Notes under the pieces: generated by a model
The model's input: the letters and a program-made list of their open reading frames with translations, nothing else
What the model was told of the DNA's origin: nothing
Databases searched by the model: none
Origin: Chionoecetes opilio
Taxonomy: Eukaryota > Arthropoda > Malacostraca > Decapoda > Majidae
Reading direction: 5' to 3'
Assembly (NCBI GenBank): GCA_016584305.1
Contig: JACEEZ010024160.1
Coordinates: forward strand, 10,001-74,000
Length of the DNA stretch: 64,000 bases
Part shown: piece by piece, positions 12,080-64,000 of the stretch
How positions within the stretch are numbered: position 1 is the stretch's first letter
Layout of the letters: every line of letters begins with the position of its first letter
Translations under genes and position numbers: made by a program

Positions 12080-13797
12080 TGTAGGCGAGATGAGGAACTG
12101 TACCTGGTATTTATAGATATTGAGAAAGCATACGACTCGGTTGATATAAGAAAATTAATGAGACTATTGGCACACATAGGAGTAGATGATAAGGTGGTGC
12201 AGGTAATTAGGGAGCTGTATAAGGAAAATGAGGTAAAGTTCACACTAGGAGATATCAGCCCAGAATGGATGAAGAATAGCATAGGAGTTCGGCAGGGATG
12301 TGTTACCTCTCCAACACTCTTCAACATCTAGGCTACATGGAGGAACTGATAGTGAGGATCAGAAAGTCAGAGAAGGGAGTCAGAGTGGGGAATAGAAAAC
12401 TAGGATGTTTAGCTTATGCAGACGATGTAGTTCTCATGGCAAAGAGGAAGGAAGACATGGAGGAGTTGCTGGGAATAGTCAACAGTTATGGAAAAGAATG
12501 AAACATTAGGTTCAGTGTCAGGAAGAGTAAGGTGATGGAGTTCAACAGCAGAGAGGAAGGTCAGTGGGTTCTAGGGAACAACATTCTAGAGGTGGTTGAT
12601 AGGTATACATACCTAGGACTGGAAGGAAGTAAGGAAGGAGTTGGAGGAGAAAGACAAAGGCAAACTAATGAGGGAAAGGCTAAGAGGATGACAGGCATGA
12701 TCATTAACGGGGAAATTAAGTAGGACAATTAACAAATATGAAGTAGGTAGGAGTCTGGAAAGGAATGGCAGTGCCATATTGCTTGTATGGGTCTGAAATA
12801 GCCTATTATCGGGAGGGAGACATTACTAAGCTAGAGAGGACACACCATTATTGGTAGATGGGGATTAGGAGCCCCAACCAGCACAGCTGTGGAGGCTATT
12901 CGAGGAGATGTGGGATGGAGCACCTTCAGGGAAAGGATTTTAAAAAGGAAACTTAACCTCTTGAAGAAAATAGAGGGACTTAGTGAGGATAGATGGGTGA
13001 AGCAGATCCTGAAGGAGGTTGGGACAAGCTCGACTTGGATAAAGGAATTAGAGAGGTGGAAAAGGAGGGAAAACCTAGTATAGAAACCTGGGACAGGATA
13101 AGAACAAAGGAGGTGAGGATAAGAATAGAAGACAATGGACTAGCTAGGTGGAGAGCAGGTATGGAGGGTAAATCCACGTTAAAGTGGTAGGCTACTGTAG
13201 GAAAGAGAAGCCTGAGGCACTTCACTGGCATGCAGAAGATTGGGGAAGCAGACTGTTGGTGAAGGCAAGGACAGGAACACTAGAGGTGAAGGCTAGGAGT
13301 AGGGATGGGCAGGACCAGAGGCCTGTAGCTTCAGTAGAGGAACAAGGGAAACTATTGAACACTTGATAATAGAGTGTGGCAGATATGAGCAGGAGAGGAG
13401 AAGGCTGATACAGTTCATATTAGGAGTGATAGGAGGCAATGAATGGGATAGAAGGATATACGAGGTGGATGGGGGAATCCTTACTGTGCTAGGACTGTAT
13501 GGGAGTAATAAAGAGAGAAGGAAAATAGTAGAAATAACTGTGTTTTTAAAGCAGGTTTGGGAAAAAAGATTGCGAGGGAATGTTGAAGGCGTATAGGAGG
13601 GTAGTTGATAGGAGGGACTTATGCCTGTGTATATACTGCTCTGTTGTGCCCCTTCTCTCCCCACATGTGGCAGGGAAAGAAAGGGCAACAAAGTGGCAAA
13701 GAAGGAAGATATGTGTCAAACTTGAGCTCGATCTTGACAGACTACCTACAAACCGATACAAAAGCAGAAAAGGTCACAAGAAGAAGAAGAAGAGAAG
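12080..13797 (+). pseudogene. Non-LTR retrotransposon (LINE) RT fragment, 5'-truncated and decayed
   Basis: Broken plus-strand frames carry reverse-transcriptase palm motifs: FIDIEKAYDSVD near 12100, RQGCVTSPTLFN near 12295, and the catalytic CLAYADDVV near 12415. A C-terminal ETIEHLIIECGRYEQ-like stretch follows near 13350. At least three in-frame stops or frameshifts separate the blocks, and the endonuclease is missing. The element ends in an AAG-rich tail at about 13775-13797, only about 25 nt before the EXOC5 start codon. An I/jockey-group affinity is likely but not proven. Confidence 0.8.
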
Positions 13798-13805
13798 ACT
13801 GGACC

Positions 13806-13817
13806 ATGGCCACATAG
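13806..13817 (+). promoter_or_regulatory. Mini upstream ORF (Met-Ala-Thr-stop) before EXOC5
   Basis: ATGGCCACATAG lies 6 nt before the EXOC5 ATG at 13823, in a different frame and with a strong context (GACCATGG). If the transcript starts upstream of 13806, ribosomes would have to leak past or reinitiate. No transcription start is visible, so this is conditional. Confidence 0.4.
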
Positions 13818-13822
13818 GGAAG

Positions 13823-36178
<22,356 letters not shown>

Positions 36179-36984
36179 GGTATATGCTACTTGAGACTAC
36201 AGAATGAAATTTATTTATTACTTTATGAGAGTGAACGAATTTTGCATTTACATAATATATGAATTGTACAAAACTCTGAGGTTTCTATTTTAAACCTTAA
36301 CTCACACCTTATAACAAGATTTTTTCATTTTTTATATACGTTGAAGCCTGTAGCGCCTGTAGGCTATTATGTGTTTCCTTGAGGGCTCAGGTGGCTGGCC
36401 CTGCACATTCTGGAGGGTCGTGATGGTTGGCCCTCGCCCGTTGGTGGCACAGGCTCAATTTTTATAGTGACACCTGTGATCTGTAGGTGAAGGTCTGTTT
36501 TCTGTGATGATCAACCCTCAGTTTAGGTAAGATAACTCTCATACACTGATATTAAGTTACCATTAAGGTTATCATGCAGCTGGACTTTTACCTTACAAGG
36601 GAGTTGACACAAAACAAACTTTCATCTAATGTAACAAAGTTCATTATACTCGAAAATGGATGGAAATAGTGAACTTTCACCTCATATAATGAACAAAGTT
36701 TGTTATATGCAAAAAATGTGGATCCCTCGGATATAATGGACTTTCGGATATAACGTCACCCCCTTCCCCCCAATTGGTTCGTTAAAGTGAGGGTTTACTT
36801 TATCTATACATGTAATAAACTGTGTTCCGAGTGCAATATAATGGCATTCAGCCTGTGAATACCAAACCACGGACTTTTTCAAGCAACTGACACTTCAATT
36901 CTCCATTTAGTCGGTAAATTGAGGGGCGAGTATACTTTTTGATGTGGAACTGTGTAATCTTTGTCTTGATTTTGTCTGATGCAA
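36179..36984 (+). other. EXOC5 3' UTR and flank
   Basis: Non-coding after the TAA at 36176-36178. A candidate AATAAA is at 36814-36819. The stretch 36600-36800 (TTCATTATAC, GGATATAATGGAC, GTTAAAGTGAGG) looks like a decayed pogo-like terminus. Confidence 0.45.
36814..36819 (+). promoter_or_regulatory. EXOC5: Candidate poly(A) signal of EXOC5
   Basis: AATAAA about 640 nt after the stop codon, shortly before the 28S-like block. Confidence 0.35.
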
Positions 36985-37542
36985 CGCTTGGTGAATTCTG
37001 CTTCACAATGATAGGAAGAGCCGACATCAAAGGATAAAAAAGCGACGTCGGTATGAACGCTTGGCCGCCACAAGCCAGTTATCCCGGTGGTAACTTTTCT
37101 GACACCTCTTGATTAAAACTCATAAAGTCAAAAGGATCGATAGGCCCTGCTTTCGCAGTCCGTATTCGTACTAAAAATCAGGATCAGGCCAGCATTTGCC
37201 CTTTTGCTCTACGCAAGGTTTCTGTCCACGCTGAGCTGGCCTTAGGACACCTGCGTTATCGTTTGGCAGATGTACCGCCCCAGTCAAACTCCCCACCTGA
37301 TAATGTCCTCGGAGCGGATCGCGGCGGGCGCGAACGCCCGGTCAGGCTAAAGTGGGGCGAAACCCACATGCGCCCTCCCTTCCGCCTAGAAACAGGAGAC
37401 AATCCCACGTGGGGAAGCTACGATTCCGTCTCACCGAGTAAGTAAAGAAACTATCAGAGTAGTGGTATTTCATTGTCGGCTGCACGGGCCACAAGTGACC
37501 CTGATGTGACGACCTCCCACTTATGCTACACCTCTGATGTTT
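36985..37542 (-). pseudogene. 28S rRNA fragment (3' third), antisense, diverged
   Basis: The plus strand reads as the reverse complement of eukaryotic large-subunit rRNA: GGTGAATTCTGCTTCACAAT, ATGAACGCTTGGC, CCACAAGCCAGTTATCCC, GTGGTAACTTTTCTGACACC, TTAGGACACCTGCGTTATC, CCCCAGTCAAACTCCCCACC, AAGCTACGATTCCGTCTCAC, CCGAGTAAGTAAAGAAAC. Substitutions and small changes occur at normally invariant sites, and only ~560 bp is present, with no rDNA unit around it. It is a dispersed rRNA pseudogene and not a working gene. Confidence 0.9.
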
Positions 37543-37839
37543 CAATTTTTTCTTTCACCCCCATTGCCGTTATCATCATAGCTGTAAACATGGTTGTTTA
37601 GCTGTTGTTGCTAGCAATATTGTGACACCCTAACACACCACCCTAACATCAGCCACCCATGGCAAGCAGCACGTGTCTCTCTTCTAGGCTTTCGACCTAA
37701 GAACAATCTTCTTTCACCACAAACGTTCACCAACCACTCATCATTCTCATTGCGTTCAAGGTACTCCCCATTTACCCACCACTTCATCCACACTTTCATC
37801 CTCTAATTTTGTATTATTTTCACCCATCACAATCACCTT

Positions 37840-38137
37840 AGTTGCCTCCGTGGTGTAGTAGCTAGCATGTCTGGCTACGAATCTGCGGGCCCCGGTTCGT
37901 ATCCTGGCCAGGGTAGTCGGCGTTCAGCCCAACCAGCTGTTCATTCTTCCTTTTGGGGTTGATCGATAAATGGGTACCTGGAGAAACCTGGGGAAGGTAA
38001 CTGTGGTGAGCCGGATGTCACACTAACACAGTGTCCCAGGGTAACGGGTCCTCACCCACCACAGGTCCAAGGGCTAATGCCACGGAGATGAGCACCGAGG
38101 CCACGCGCAGCATAGCGTATGCCCCCATCTTTACCTT
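37840..38137 (+). mobile_element. tRNA-derived SINE (family 2), perfect 11-bp TSD
   Basis: A tRNA-like head (GTGGTGTAGTAGCTAGC A box, GGTTCGTATCC B box), ~230-bp body, ending TTTACCTT. Flanked by identical ACAATCACCTT at 37829-37839 and 38138-38148, as expected for LINE-driven insertion. A second copy lies on the minus strand at 53806-54107. Confidence 0.9.
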
Positions 38138-38148
38138 ACAATCACCTT

Positions 38149-41100
38149 TTTTCCAGTCTCCAAACACATTAATTCAGATTATTCCAAAATCTCGCCATGT
38201 CATTCTTACCTTTCACTCTCTTCATGCTCACAGGGACACACACACCCAAGCAAATTTTATTATTCCAATCTTACTACATTTCACCTACACTATTCTTGTG
38301 CCCTTCCAACCATACTCATTCACACAATTCCACTTTCTATCAGACATCAGAATGGCACAACCTTCCTTACTCCTTCCCTTATAGCTTTCATGCGAACCTG
38401 TCCACACCGTGCCACCAACCGTGCCTCATATCTCACATCCACATCAAACCAAAGATATGGCTTTGATGAAGCCCACACATGTTGGTATTTGATCTGTGCT
38501 CACCACTCGCCCATATATGTTACAACTAACACTTTCTTTGTGTTGCTGTTTCAACAAAGTTATGCCATGATGGTTTGCATGTTGGCATGTCAGTCCTGAA
38601 GGCGCTGAATAATTTCACTGAAATAAGGAAGAGAAATATGTAGACAAAGACCTGAATGTTTGTGGTAATTTTATTACAAAGGTTTTGCATAGTTTATTTA
38701 ATGATATTGTATTTACAGTAGAGTAGAAAGTCCTAGTTATTCATGGAGGGGACCAGTCTAATGTACAAAATAAACTTAAATTATATATATGTACAGTGCT
38801 AGCCTAAGACTGAAGATTTGACAATGAGCACTGATTAGGTGGGCCTGATCTAAATGGGTACAAGAATGCCCGCGCAAAGTGGCAATGGACGGGCAGGGCA
38901 CAGGTTAGAAATGCCATGTCATTAAACCATACAGCTCAACATTAAAAAAAAAAGGATAAATCTTAATAATGGAAAAATCAATCATAAAGTTTATATTGTA
39001 TATGTAGGTAATGATACTGTCTCAAGATTTGTATTCCTTTTTGTTTAAGTATTATAACTTGAACCAACCAAATGGCATTGGATGAATATTTTGTACGGCA
39101 TTATAGCCCTATCGATCATCCAATCACTGACTACTTCCAAAAATAACATCTCACAAAAAAACGAACAATGATTTACATGAGATTTCTACAGCCTTGGCTC
39201 TCCTAACATGTCGACTTTCTTATGAAGGCACTACTTATTTGTCAGGCTAAATGATACTTGTGGTCCAAAATCACTTATAATTAAGATTACATTAAACGTC
39301 TTTCTTTTTTAAGCTTTACACAGTTGTAAATGTTATAGATTTACAGCCTTGGGACATGAGGACATAGAAGCGTAGGCGGGATGATCTCAGTAGTAGAGGA
39401 GAACAAAAAATGGAAATGTAACAGGAAACGCCATAAATGAACACTAACCCATGTCACCCGCTACAAGGCATCGTGTATATGCTAGTGCCTCGGGGAAGGA
39501 GTGGCAAGTATGCATCAGATTACAATAATCACTCTGCTGTTAGGATCTCATGATGGGTTTTGAGGCTCCTACAGCATTCCTAGAGTAGGGTTGAAGGTCC
39601 TATAAATTGCCTGTGGTTATAGTCTGGGACTAAAATAATCAAAGTCACATACTTCTGTAACATTAAAGGCTGTCCAGGGAGGCAAAAGTATACTATGTTT
39701 TCGATAAACATACTTTTTTAGTTAATAAATCATGTGACTAAGTGGTTAAAATCAATCCTTGTGTGAATACAATACATTACCATCAAGATGTACAATGTTC
39801 CTGAGTTTATGTATGTCATCATTCACTAGAACATTTTGATAAGTTTAAAAAAAATTTGGGTTTACATATCAAGAAAAGAAATATGTATATACTGTATCTT
39901 CATCTAAATTCATATCAGTATTTTGCAAGAGTATCTTTTGATGACGTAATAGGATTGACGTGAATATTTGTCTATTTATTAGATGAATATTCAAGTGGGA
40001 AATGAAAACAAAGTACATGTGTACTGAGTTTTACACAAGAGCCAATAGTAAGTGTGCAGTATGCTCGCGTAATACCAGCATTCCATATACGAGAATCCGA
40101 TGATACGAGATTCATGAATTTGCACCCATCTTTGTTGGGCGAGCATTTATTTCGATGATACTTGTTTTTTGAATGGCAATATCTGTTTATTTCTCTTCAA
40201 TTTAGCGGATATCTAACCTTTAAATTATTCAACAAAGCATTATCTTTCTATTGTTGTTTAAGTGTACGTCTATCTATGTTAGAATGGGAAATAGGTATCA
40301 TCTGTGACAGTGGAGTGGCGTCAACGAGGGTTAGTGGCATGGTGGTAGTGGCTCATTACTGTTACCTCTACACCATCTCACTTTGTACATGTCACTGTTT
40401 TTTGTACTCTGTGTTTGTTCATTCCTTTTGTGTATATGTAAATTTTACATTATTAGATACACCTTTATCTTTGAAATGTTGCCTATATGCATGCCTACAC
40501 CTATTTGAAGGTGAACAAACACAAGGTCATGAATCAGCCTCGTCAGGGGTCGGGAACGCAGCCCCATTCTGCCCATACCTTCCTTATGCTAGAATTCAAT
40601 TTACAAGTAGGCTCCATGGCAAATATCTGCTCCTATCATCGCGAGTATACCGTCCTCACAAGTGTTATCGTGTGTCCCATGCCAGCACATGGAAAATAAA
40701 AGCAAGATAATTAGAGGCTGTCAAATCATCAGTAAATAAAATGAAAACTTAGTTTCTTAACTGAGAACATGTGTGACACAGTCAATTCCTGGTATAATAC
40801 TTAAAAGGTAGTTGTTAAGTTTCATTTTACGAAGCGAATTTATACAAACAGTAATGTAGTTTTTATGGTATTTCACAGTTATACTATTCTGTTTAATTTT
40901 GTATACATCTGCATGCGGCCTAAATGCGTCTGCACACACGTACATACATACGTACACATTCAAGCAATATATACATGTTGGCAAGCACTCATCACACACA
41001 ATGGAGGAAAAAATAATTGTAGAAGGCTCTTCACATTTAGCGTAGCGAGAGCACTGCCTCGTATCACTCTCATTCCTGCCTTTGGGCCACAAGGGAAGCT

Positions 41101-44100
41101 CAGCATGAAGCTCTGACTCTTTAGCCACACCAATCACCCTTACTATGTAGTCGTCCATGGTTTGCCCTCAACACTCAAGCAACTTCCACACAGTATGTAC
41201 AATATAACATTAAATGTACAAATATCGAGGTCGACATATACAAACAAGTGATGAAACATAATGCTTAACATAGTATCATAAGGCATCTATATGGATGCCA
41301 CACCTACCCTTTTCTGGAGCTATATGTAGATAGGCACCTACACTGAGCCCTAAATTTTTCCTTGATGGGCAGGATGATTATCAATCAATATTCTTTCTGT
41401 GTATTACTATATAATATTTTTCAGGTAATGATTGACCTTCAGCAGTTACCCATTGTCACTTCAAGAACAAGACAGTAATACTGAATAATCATTAGGTGGG
41501 ATACATGCAGTACAAAATTACATCTGCCAAAACGCGGCACAGGTTAGCACCTTCTCTACAGTTTCCATACAAATACATCTCACTGACTTCATCAACCTCA
41601 TTTCTCCTTCCCAAGATGTCATATACCGCTATAACTTAACACTGGGTTCATTTTACGACAATATAGACCTTTAGTTTGTTATGTTCCATGGCTCTAGATC
41701 GCAACGAGGGATTCTCATGCATAAGAAAAAAACAGTGGTCCATCGGCTCACGTCTCGCCCTTCCATATTGTGTTACATCATCTTTGACATCAATGATTAA
41801 CTTGTCAGGTGAACCAATGAAATGAAAGTTAATGAGGAATATGCTATGTGGCAGAGCCTTAATGTGAAGTTAAGTCCGATTATTCTCAAAATCAATCAAT
41901 GAATATAGTACACACAGCTAACATTATCCCCACAAAAATTGTGTGTTCTTTGGTTTCTCAGTATTCCGCTATCTCTTAGACTAACAGTGATAGGTTTTGA
42001 TGTGTATCTTAATAATCTACTTTTTGTTTTTAAGCAAAACTGACTTTTTATAAGAAGATATTTCGGTAATATTCTAGAGTCCTTTCCCGTGCGTATTATT
42101 GGTCTTTTCTTCCAAACTTTCACAGAACCCACAAATAGATATGAAATATTATATAGTGGGGGATAAATGCCCAGTTTACTTCCTATGGTAATATAGAAGA
42201 CAAAATATGTCACTCCTCTCCCAACAGACTTGGAGTAACTTGGTAGTGGAGGGGGTTTATGAAGCACAGGAAAAATGTGGGGTAAAAGCATGCATTTCAC
42301 TGATGCTGTCTGGGTAAAAGCATGCATTTCACTGATGCTGTCTGGGTAAAACAATGCATTTCACTGATGCTGTCTGGGTAAAACTTAAGTGTTTCTGTGA
42401 TGTATTTAAGGCGCAACATTATTTTCCCAAGTATTTTTGAGACTGGCGCTGTACCCAAGGCCCGAACGCCCTGTTTGTATTAATGGAATAAAGTGTTACA
42501 TAGACAATTGTTAAGTTCCAGAAAGTTAGGAAAGTTGGAAAAACACCTGTATATGGGCACACTGGAGTATTCTTACGTTTATTGAAATCGGCAGCGAGTT
42601 GAAGACCGCCATAGAAGGTGGAAGTCCTTTCTGCCTCCTGTTCCCCAATTAGGAGTTTAATGGTGAGGTCAGGCTAATGACCCTTTCCTGATTACTGTGC
42701 TTAGTTAGGTTGGATAAGATCAAATCTGTGAATTTCGTACCGCAAAACCCCGCTTTCCCATCAGTTACCGAAGTTTTTTTGGGGAGGGATCCCACTTTAC
42801 AATTGACTACATTTTATAGGTATCTGAAGGGTTCTGTGAAAGTCTAGCATAAAATAACCACTAATAAAGGCGGGAATGGGGATTTTTATTTATGGGGGGG
42901 GGGGCTTGTCTCTCAGGACTAGAAAGTAATCATAGATGTGATATTTGCCCCATGTAATTGCTTGTTGAAGGTAAATATATAAAAAAGTCCAGATAATAAA
43001 AAATCACAAAATGATATCAAAATAAGTGTCTTTCCAAATTTTTTTTAAGGATGCCGAGAAACCAAAATTCACAGAAAATGGCTTTGTCATGTCCTTCAGG
43101 TAAAACTGCTTCCTTTGCATCTTACTTAGACAGTAAGACAAATAATCCTGTGTGTAAAAATGTGAAATCTTTGAACCAACACTAAATGTAACTGTTATCT
43201 AATGTAACTATCTAGCCAAGCCACCTGTCAACACCTCACATCCCTCCTACTTCCTCGACCAACACCACTTGTCATCACATCATTCACGCCACTTTATCGT
43301 CACAACGCCTGTCATCATCACCTCATCATCGCCACCGCCTGTCATCACCTCATTATCACCACTGCCTGTGAGCACCTAAATCACTTCACATCATCACCGC
43401 CTGTCATCATTTCACACACACCACATCCATATCAACATCGCCTATCATCACCTCACTCATGCCTCATCACCACTTGCCTTAAGTCTCCTCCAGGGCACGT
43501 GTGTACATCTATGCACACACGGCGTCCACACGTACAGGACACAAGGACACTTACGAGTGACGTGAATCACCTGTGGGCTGAGGCGCCAGAATGTGAGGGG
43601 TTCAGGCGTCAGAATGTGAGGGGTATAGTTGGCGAAGTGATTTAAATATGGCTGCCCGGGGAGTATTCAACGGTGACAGATGGTTGTCTACTGATAAATG
43701 GTGGGATGTTTTAACAGTACAAGCCAGTTTAACAAATTGACACGTCTTTGGCCACCCGATCGATGGTGATTAACTGAAGGGAAGAATTAATGGTATATTT
43801 CTGTGACGAACGACGAATAAACGAGTAACTGCCCGTACACGGCGCTGGTGGAGGGGATTGTAACGTTAGTCTTTGAGAGGCTTCATGCCATGATAAATGC
43901 GACAAACTTAGTTTATGTGTTCGGTTGGAAACACGAATCACCACCATAGTAAATAGAAACTGTTTTGCAACCTTAATTTCTATTTTGCTGAAAGGTATTA
44001 TTTGCATGTTGGTTCAAAGAATTTTCACATTTTACACATTTACAAATCGATCGTCATAACGATCTTCCCGTGAGTCATACAAGCTGAACCCTGTAAAATT

Positions 44101-44968
44101 AAAAATTAAAGGCATCATATGTCACACTTTCCACATATATTGACCTGCAATGCAGCTTTCACACTGCACTAGGTGGGTTTATGAACCCTTGAAGTTATTG
44201 ATCTTTCTTGTACCCTAAATAGCATGAGAATACAATGTTACGCTGCTAGCTTACAGCTTTCCCCTTGTGATATAGCCTTGCAATATGGAGAATACAATTA
44301 TGTAAATACACAATAATAAAATACAAACATGTTCACAAGTTTTCCAATTCATCAAACACATTAATTTCCCTTGGTATCAAACACTATGCCATGACAAATG
44401 CTGCTTCACTGTTCATGTTCACCTACTTGAGCCATCACCTTCACACGGTCACTGCTGGAGTGGAATGTTGGGCTTATGCCATACTGGGTCCATTGCATTT
44501 ACTTTCTGCCATACTGGGTCCACTGCATTACTTCCACCAAACACACAAGGAGGGTATTTCTGTCCTCATGAACTTTGTCTTTTTTTTTTTAACTTGTTTC
44601 CCTTAACTCCACAAAGTTATACCTTTGTGGAGTTCACTCTAATATAAACATGTTCCACTGGAAATGAAACACTATATGCATTTTTCAAAAAACTTAGCCT
44701 TTACAAGTGTGTGATAAGCAAACACTGATCATCCACAGTCATCACATAGAACAAGTTAACTTGAGGCTTCCATATCACCCACAACAAATAATGAAAAAAA
44801 GAACAGTGTGTTGTGGAGCAGCAAGCCTCTGTGTCTCTGAGCACAGACGAACTTTCCCTGACATTTCCAGTCAATGTAATGAACTGACAACAGTGGTCTT
44901 ACACTCGGCTAAGCTAATGAAATAAAAAACGAACTGGGCCAACAACAGGCTCAACGCTCCTTGGTGGT
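38149..44968. other. Intergenic region or long semaphorin 3' UTR
   Basis: AT-rich, with few recognisable repeats apart from a three-copy 32-bp repeat and a CACC/CATCA-rich stretch near 43200-43490. Open frames (for example 182 codons at 40162-40710) show no family signature. The quiet, repeat-poor character downstream of the semaphorin stop codon is compatible with a long 3' UTR on the minus strand; TTTATT (AATAAA on the minus strand) occurs at several points, including about 38672. Confidence 0.4.
42281..42376. repeat. 32-bp tandem repeat, 3 copies
   Basis: Three copies of GGTAAAAGCATGCATTTCAC plus TGATGCTGTCTG, the third with one change. Confidence 0.9.
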
Positions 44969-61242
<16,274 letters not shown>

Positions 61243-61306
61243 CTGTAAAAAGAAAGAGGAAAATACACTTGTTAATACCTTACCATACACTGTTTGATAA
61301 TTTAAC

Positions 61307-61519
61307 TTAACCCCTTCACACCCAGATCTTTCCTTTGCTATAAAAAAATGTATGTTGTCGAGCCATAAAATTACGAAAAGTTACTGAATATTCCAAATTA
61401 GTTAGTCGACAAAGATACTAAACAGGTCTTATCTATTACATATTGCTTATAATCACTAAAAATCGTCTAATGGTACCCAAATTACAGTGGAAATTACGTT
61501 CTGGGTCTCAAGGGGCTAA
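61307..61519 (+). mobile_element. piggyBac-type MITE, copy F
   Basis: TTAACCCCTTCACACCCAG at the left; CTGGGTCTCAAGGGG then CTAA at the right (TTAA with one change). It lies 65 nt upstream (minus-strand sense) of the 61242 acceptor. Confidence 0.82.
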
Positions 61520-61840
61520 ACAATAATAAGCAATGAAATTCTTACCTCACGGATATTCAGAGCAACAAACCCATACAGGGAGCAGCCAGGGTATGCAAAA
61601 ATGAAGGCTTATTTTCATCTCCCATTATCACGGAGAATTGCAAAAGACCGACTAGAGAAAATCACGTCAAATTACAGGCGACGAAAGGATTACGACCGCA
61701 GCGCGGGGACCTGATACTATGCATGCAGGTGGACAATTTTGCAACATATCATAAACGTAGAAACTCAGATGATGAAATATTTACCCTGAAACTATGGCGC
61801 ACGCGGATAAGTGCGTATATACACGATACGCAGTGTTCTT

Positions 61841-64000
<2,160 letters not shown>

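Noticed and set aside
36985..37542. Functional 28S rRNA gene
   Set aside because: Only about 560 bp, diverged at invariant positions, with no 18S, 5.8S or spacer nearby.
40162..40710. 182-codon plus-strand open frame
   Set aside because: Composition is that of AT-rich non-coding DNA, with no recognisable domain, and it lies opposite the probable semaphorin 3' UTR.

Overview
The window is animal nuclear DNA: genes split by GT-AG introns, dense microsatellites, and a crowd of small DNA transposons, non-LTR retrotransposon fragments and tRNA-derived SINEs. Arthropod-type gene content (a transmembrane semaphorin-1A, an insect/crustacean-like Sec10 N-terminus), short TTAGG runs and the repeat style point to an arthropod, most likely a decapod crustacean; that last step is inference.

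Three protein genes can be assembled from the sequence. (1) 4408-9375, plus strand: 8 exons, 1089 residues, a low-complexity proline/serine-rich scaffold-like protein with three acidic-hydrophobic IPPP motifs, SH3-type PxxPxR sites and a helical C-terminus; identity not established. (2) 13823-36178, plus strand: the complete 16-exon gene for exocyst subunit 5 (Sec10/EXOC5), 716 residues, every intron phase checked; intron 8 uses a GC donor. (3) 61242-44969, minus strand: the 3' 14 exons (684 residues) of a transmembrane semaphorin-1A, with most of the sema domain, the PSI cysteine motif, three phase-1 symmetric linker exons that look like cassettes, a transmembrane exon and a short tail. Genes 2 and 3 are convergent.

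Layout: 1-2216 is an almost guanine-free tract followed by a 23-bp minisatellite. 2347-4400 holds repeats. Gene 1 follows, with a compact intron set. 9376-13800 has its 3' UTR and hAT, Ty3/gypsy and LINE remnants, the last ending just upstream of EXOC5 exon 1. The EXOC5 introns hold nested transposons, two large minisatellites and a precisely delimited 960-bp Helitron inserted in a piggyBac-type MITE. A 28S rRNA fragment and a SINE lie downstream of EXOC5. 38.2-45 kb is quiet and may be partly semaphorin 3' UTR. The semaphorin introns hold further TIR elements and very long microsatellites.

The strongest unusual signals are: a TTAA-flanked (piggyBac-like) MITE family in which five of six copies lie within about 70 nt of a splice site; the Helitron with a reconstructable empty site; a LINE 3' end that supplies the pyrimidine tract of an EXOC5 splice acceptor; an array of about 47 donor-like minisatellite units in an EXOC5 intron; and the first 695 bases, which contain only three G residues. 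No prokaryotic operon, CRISPR array or defence system is present.
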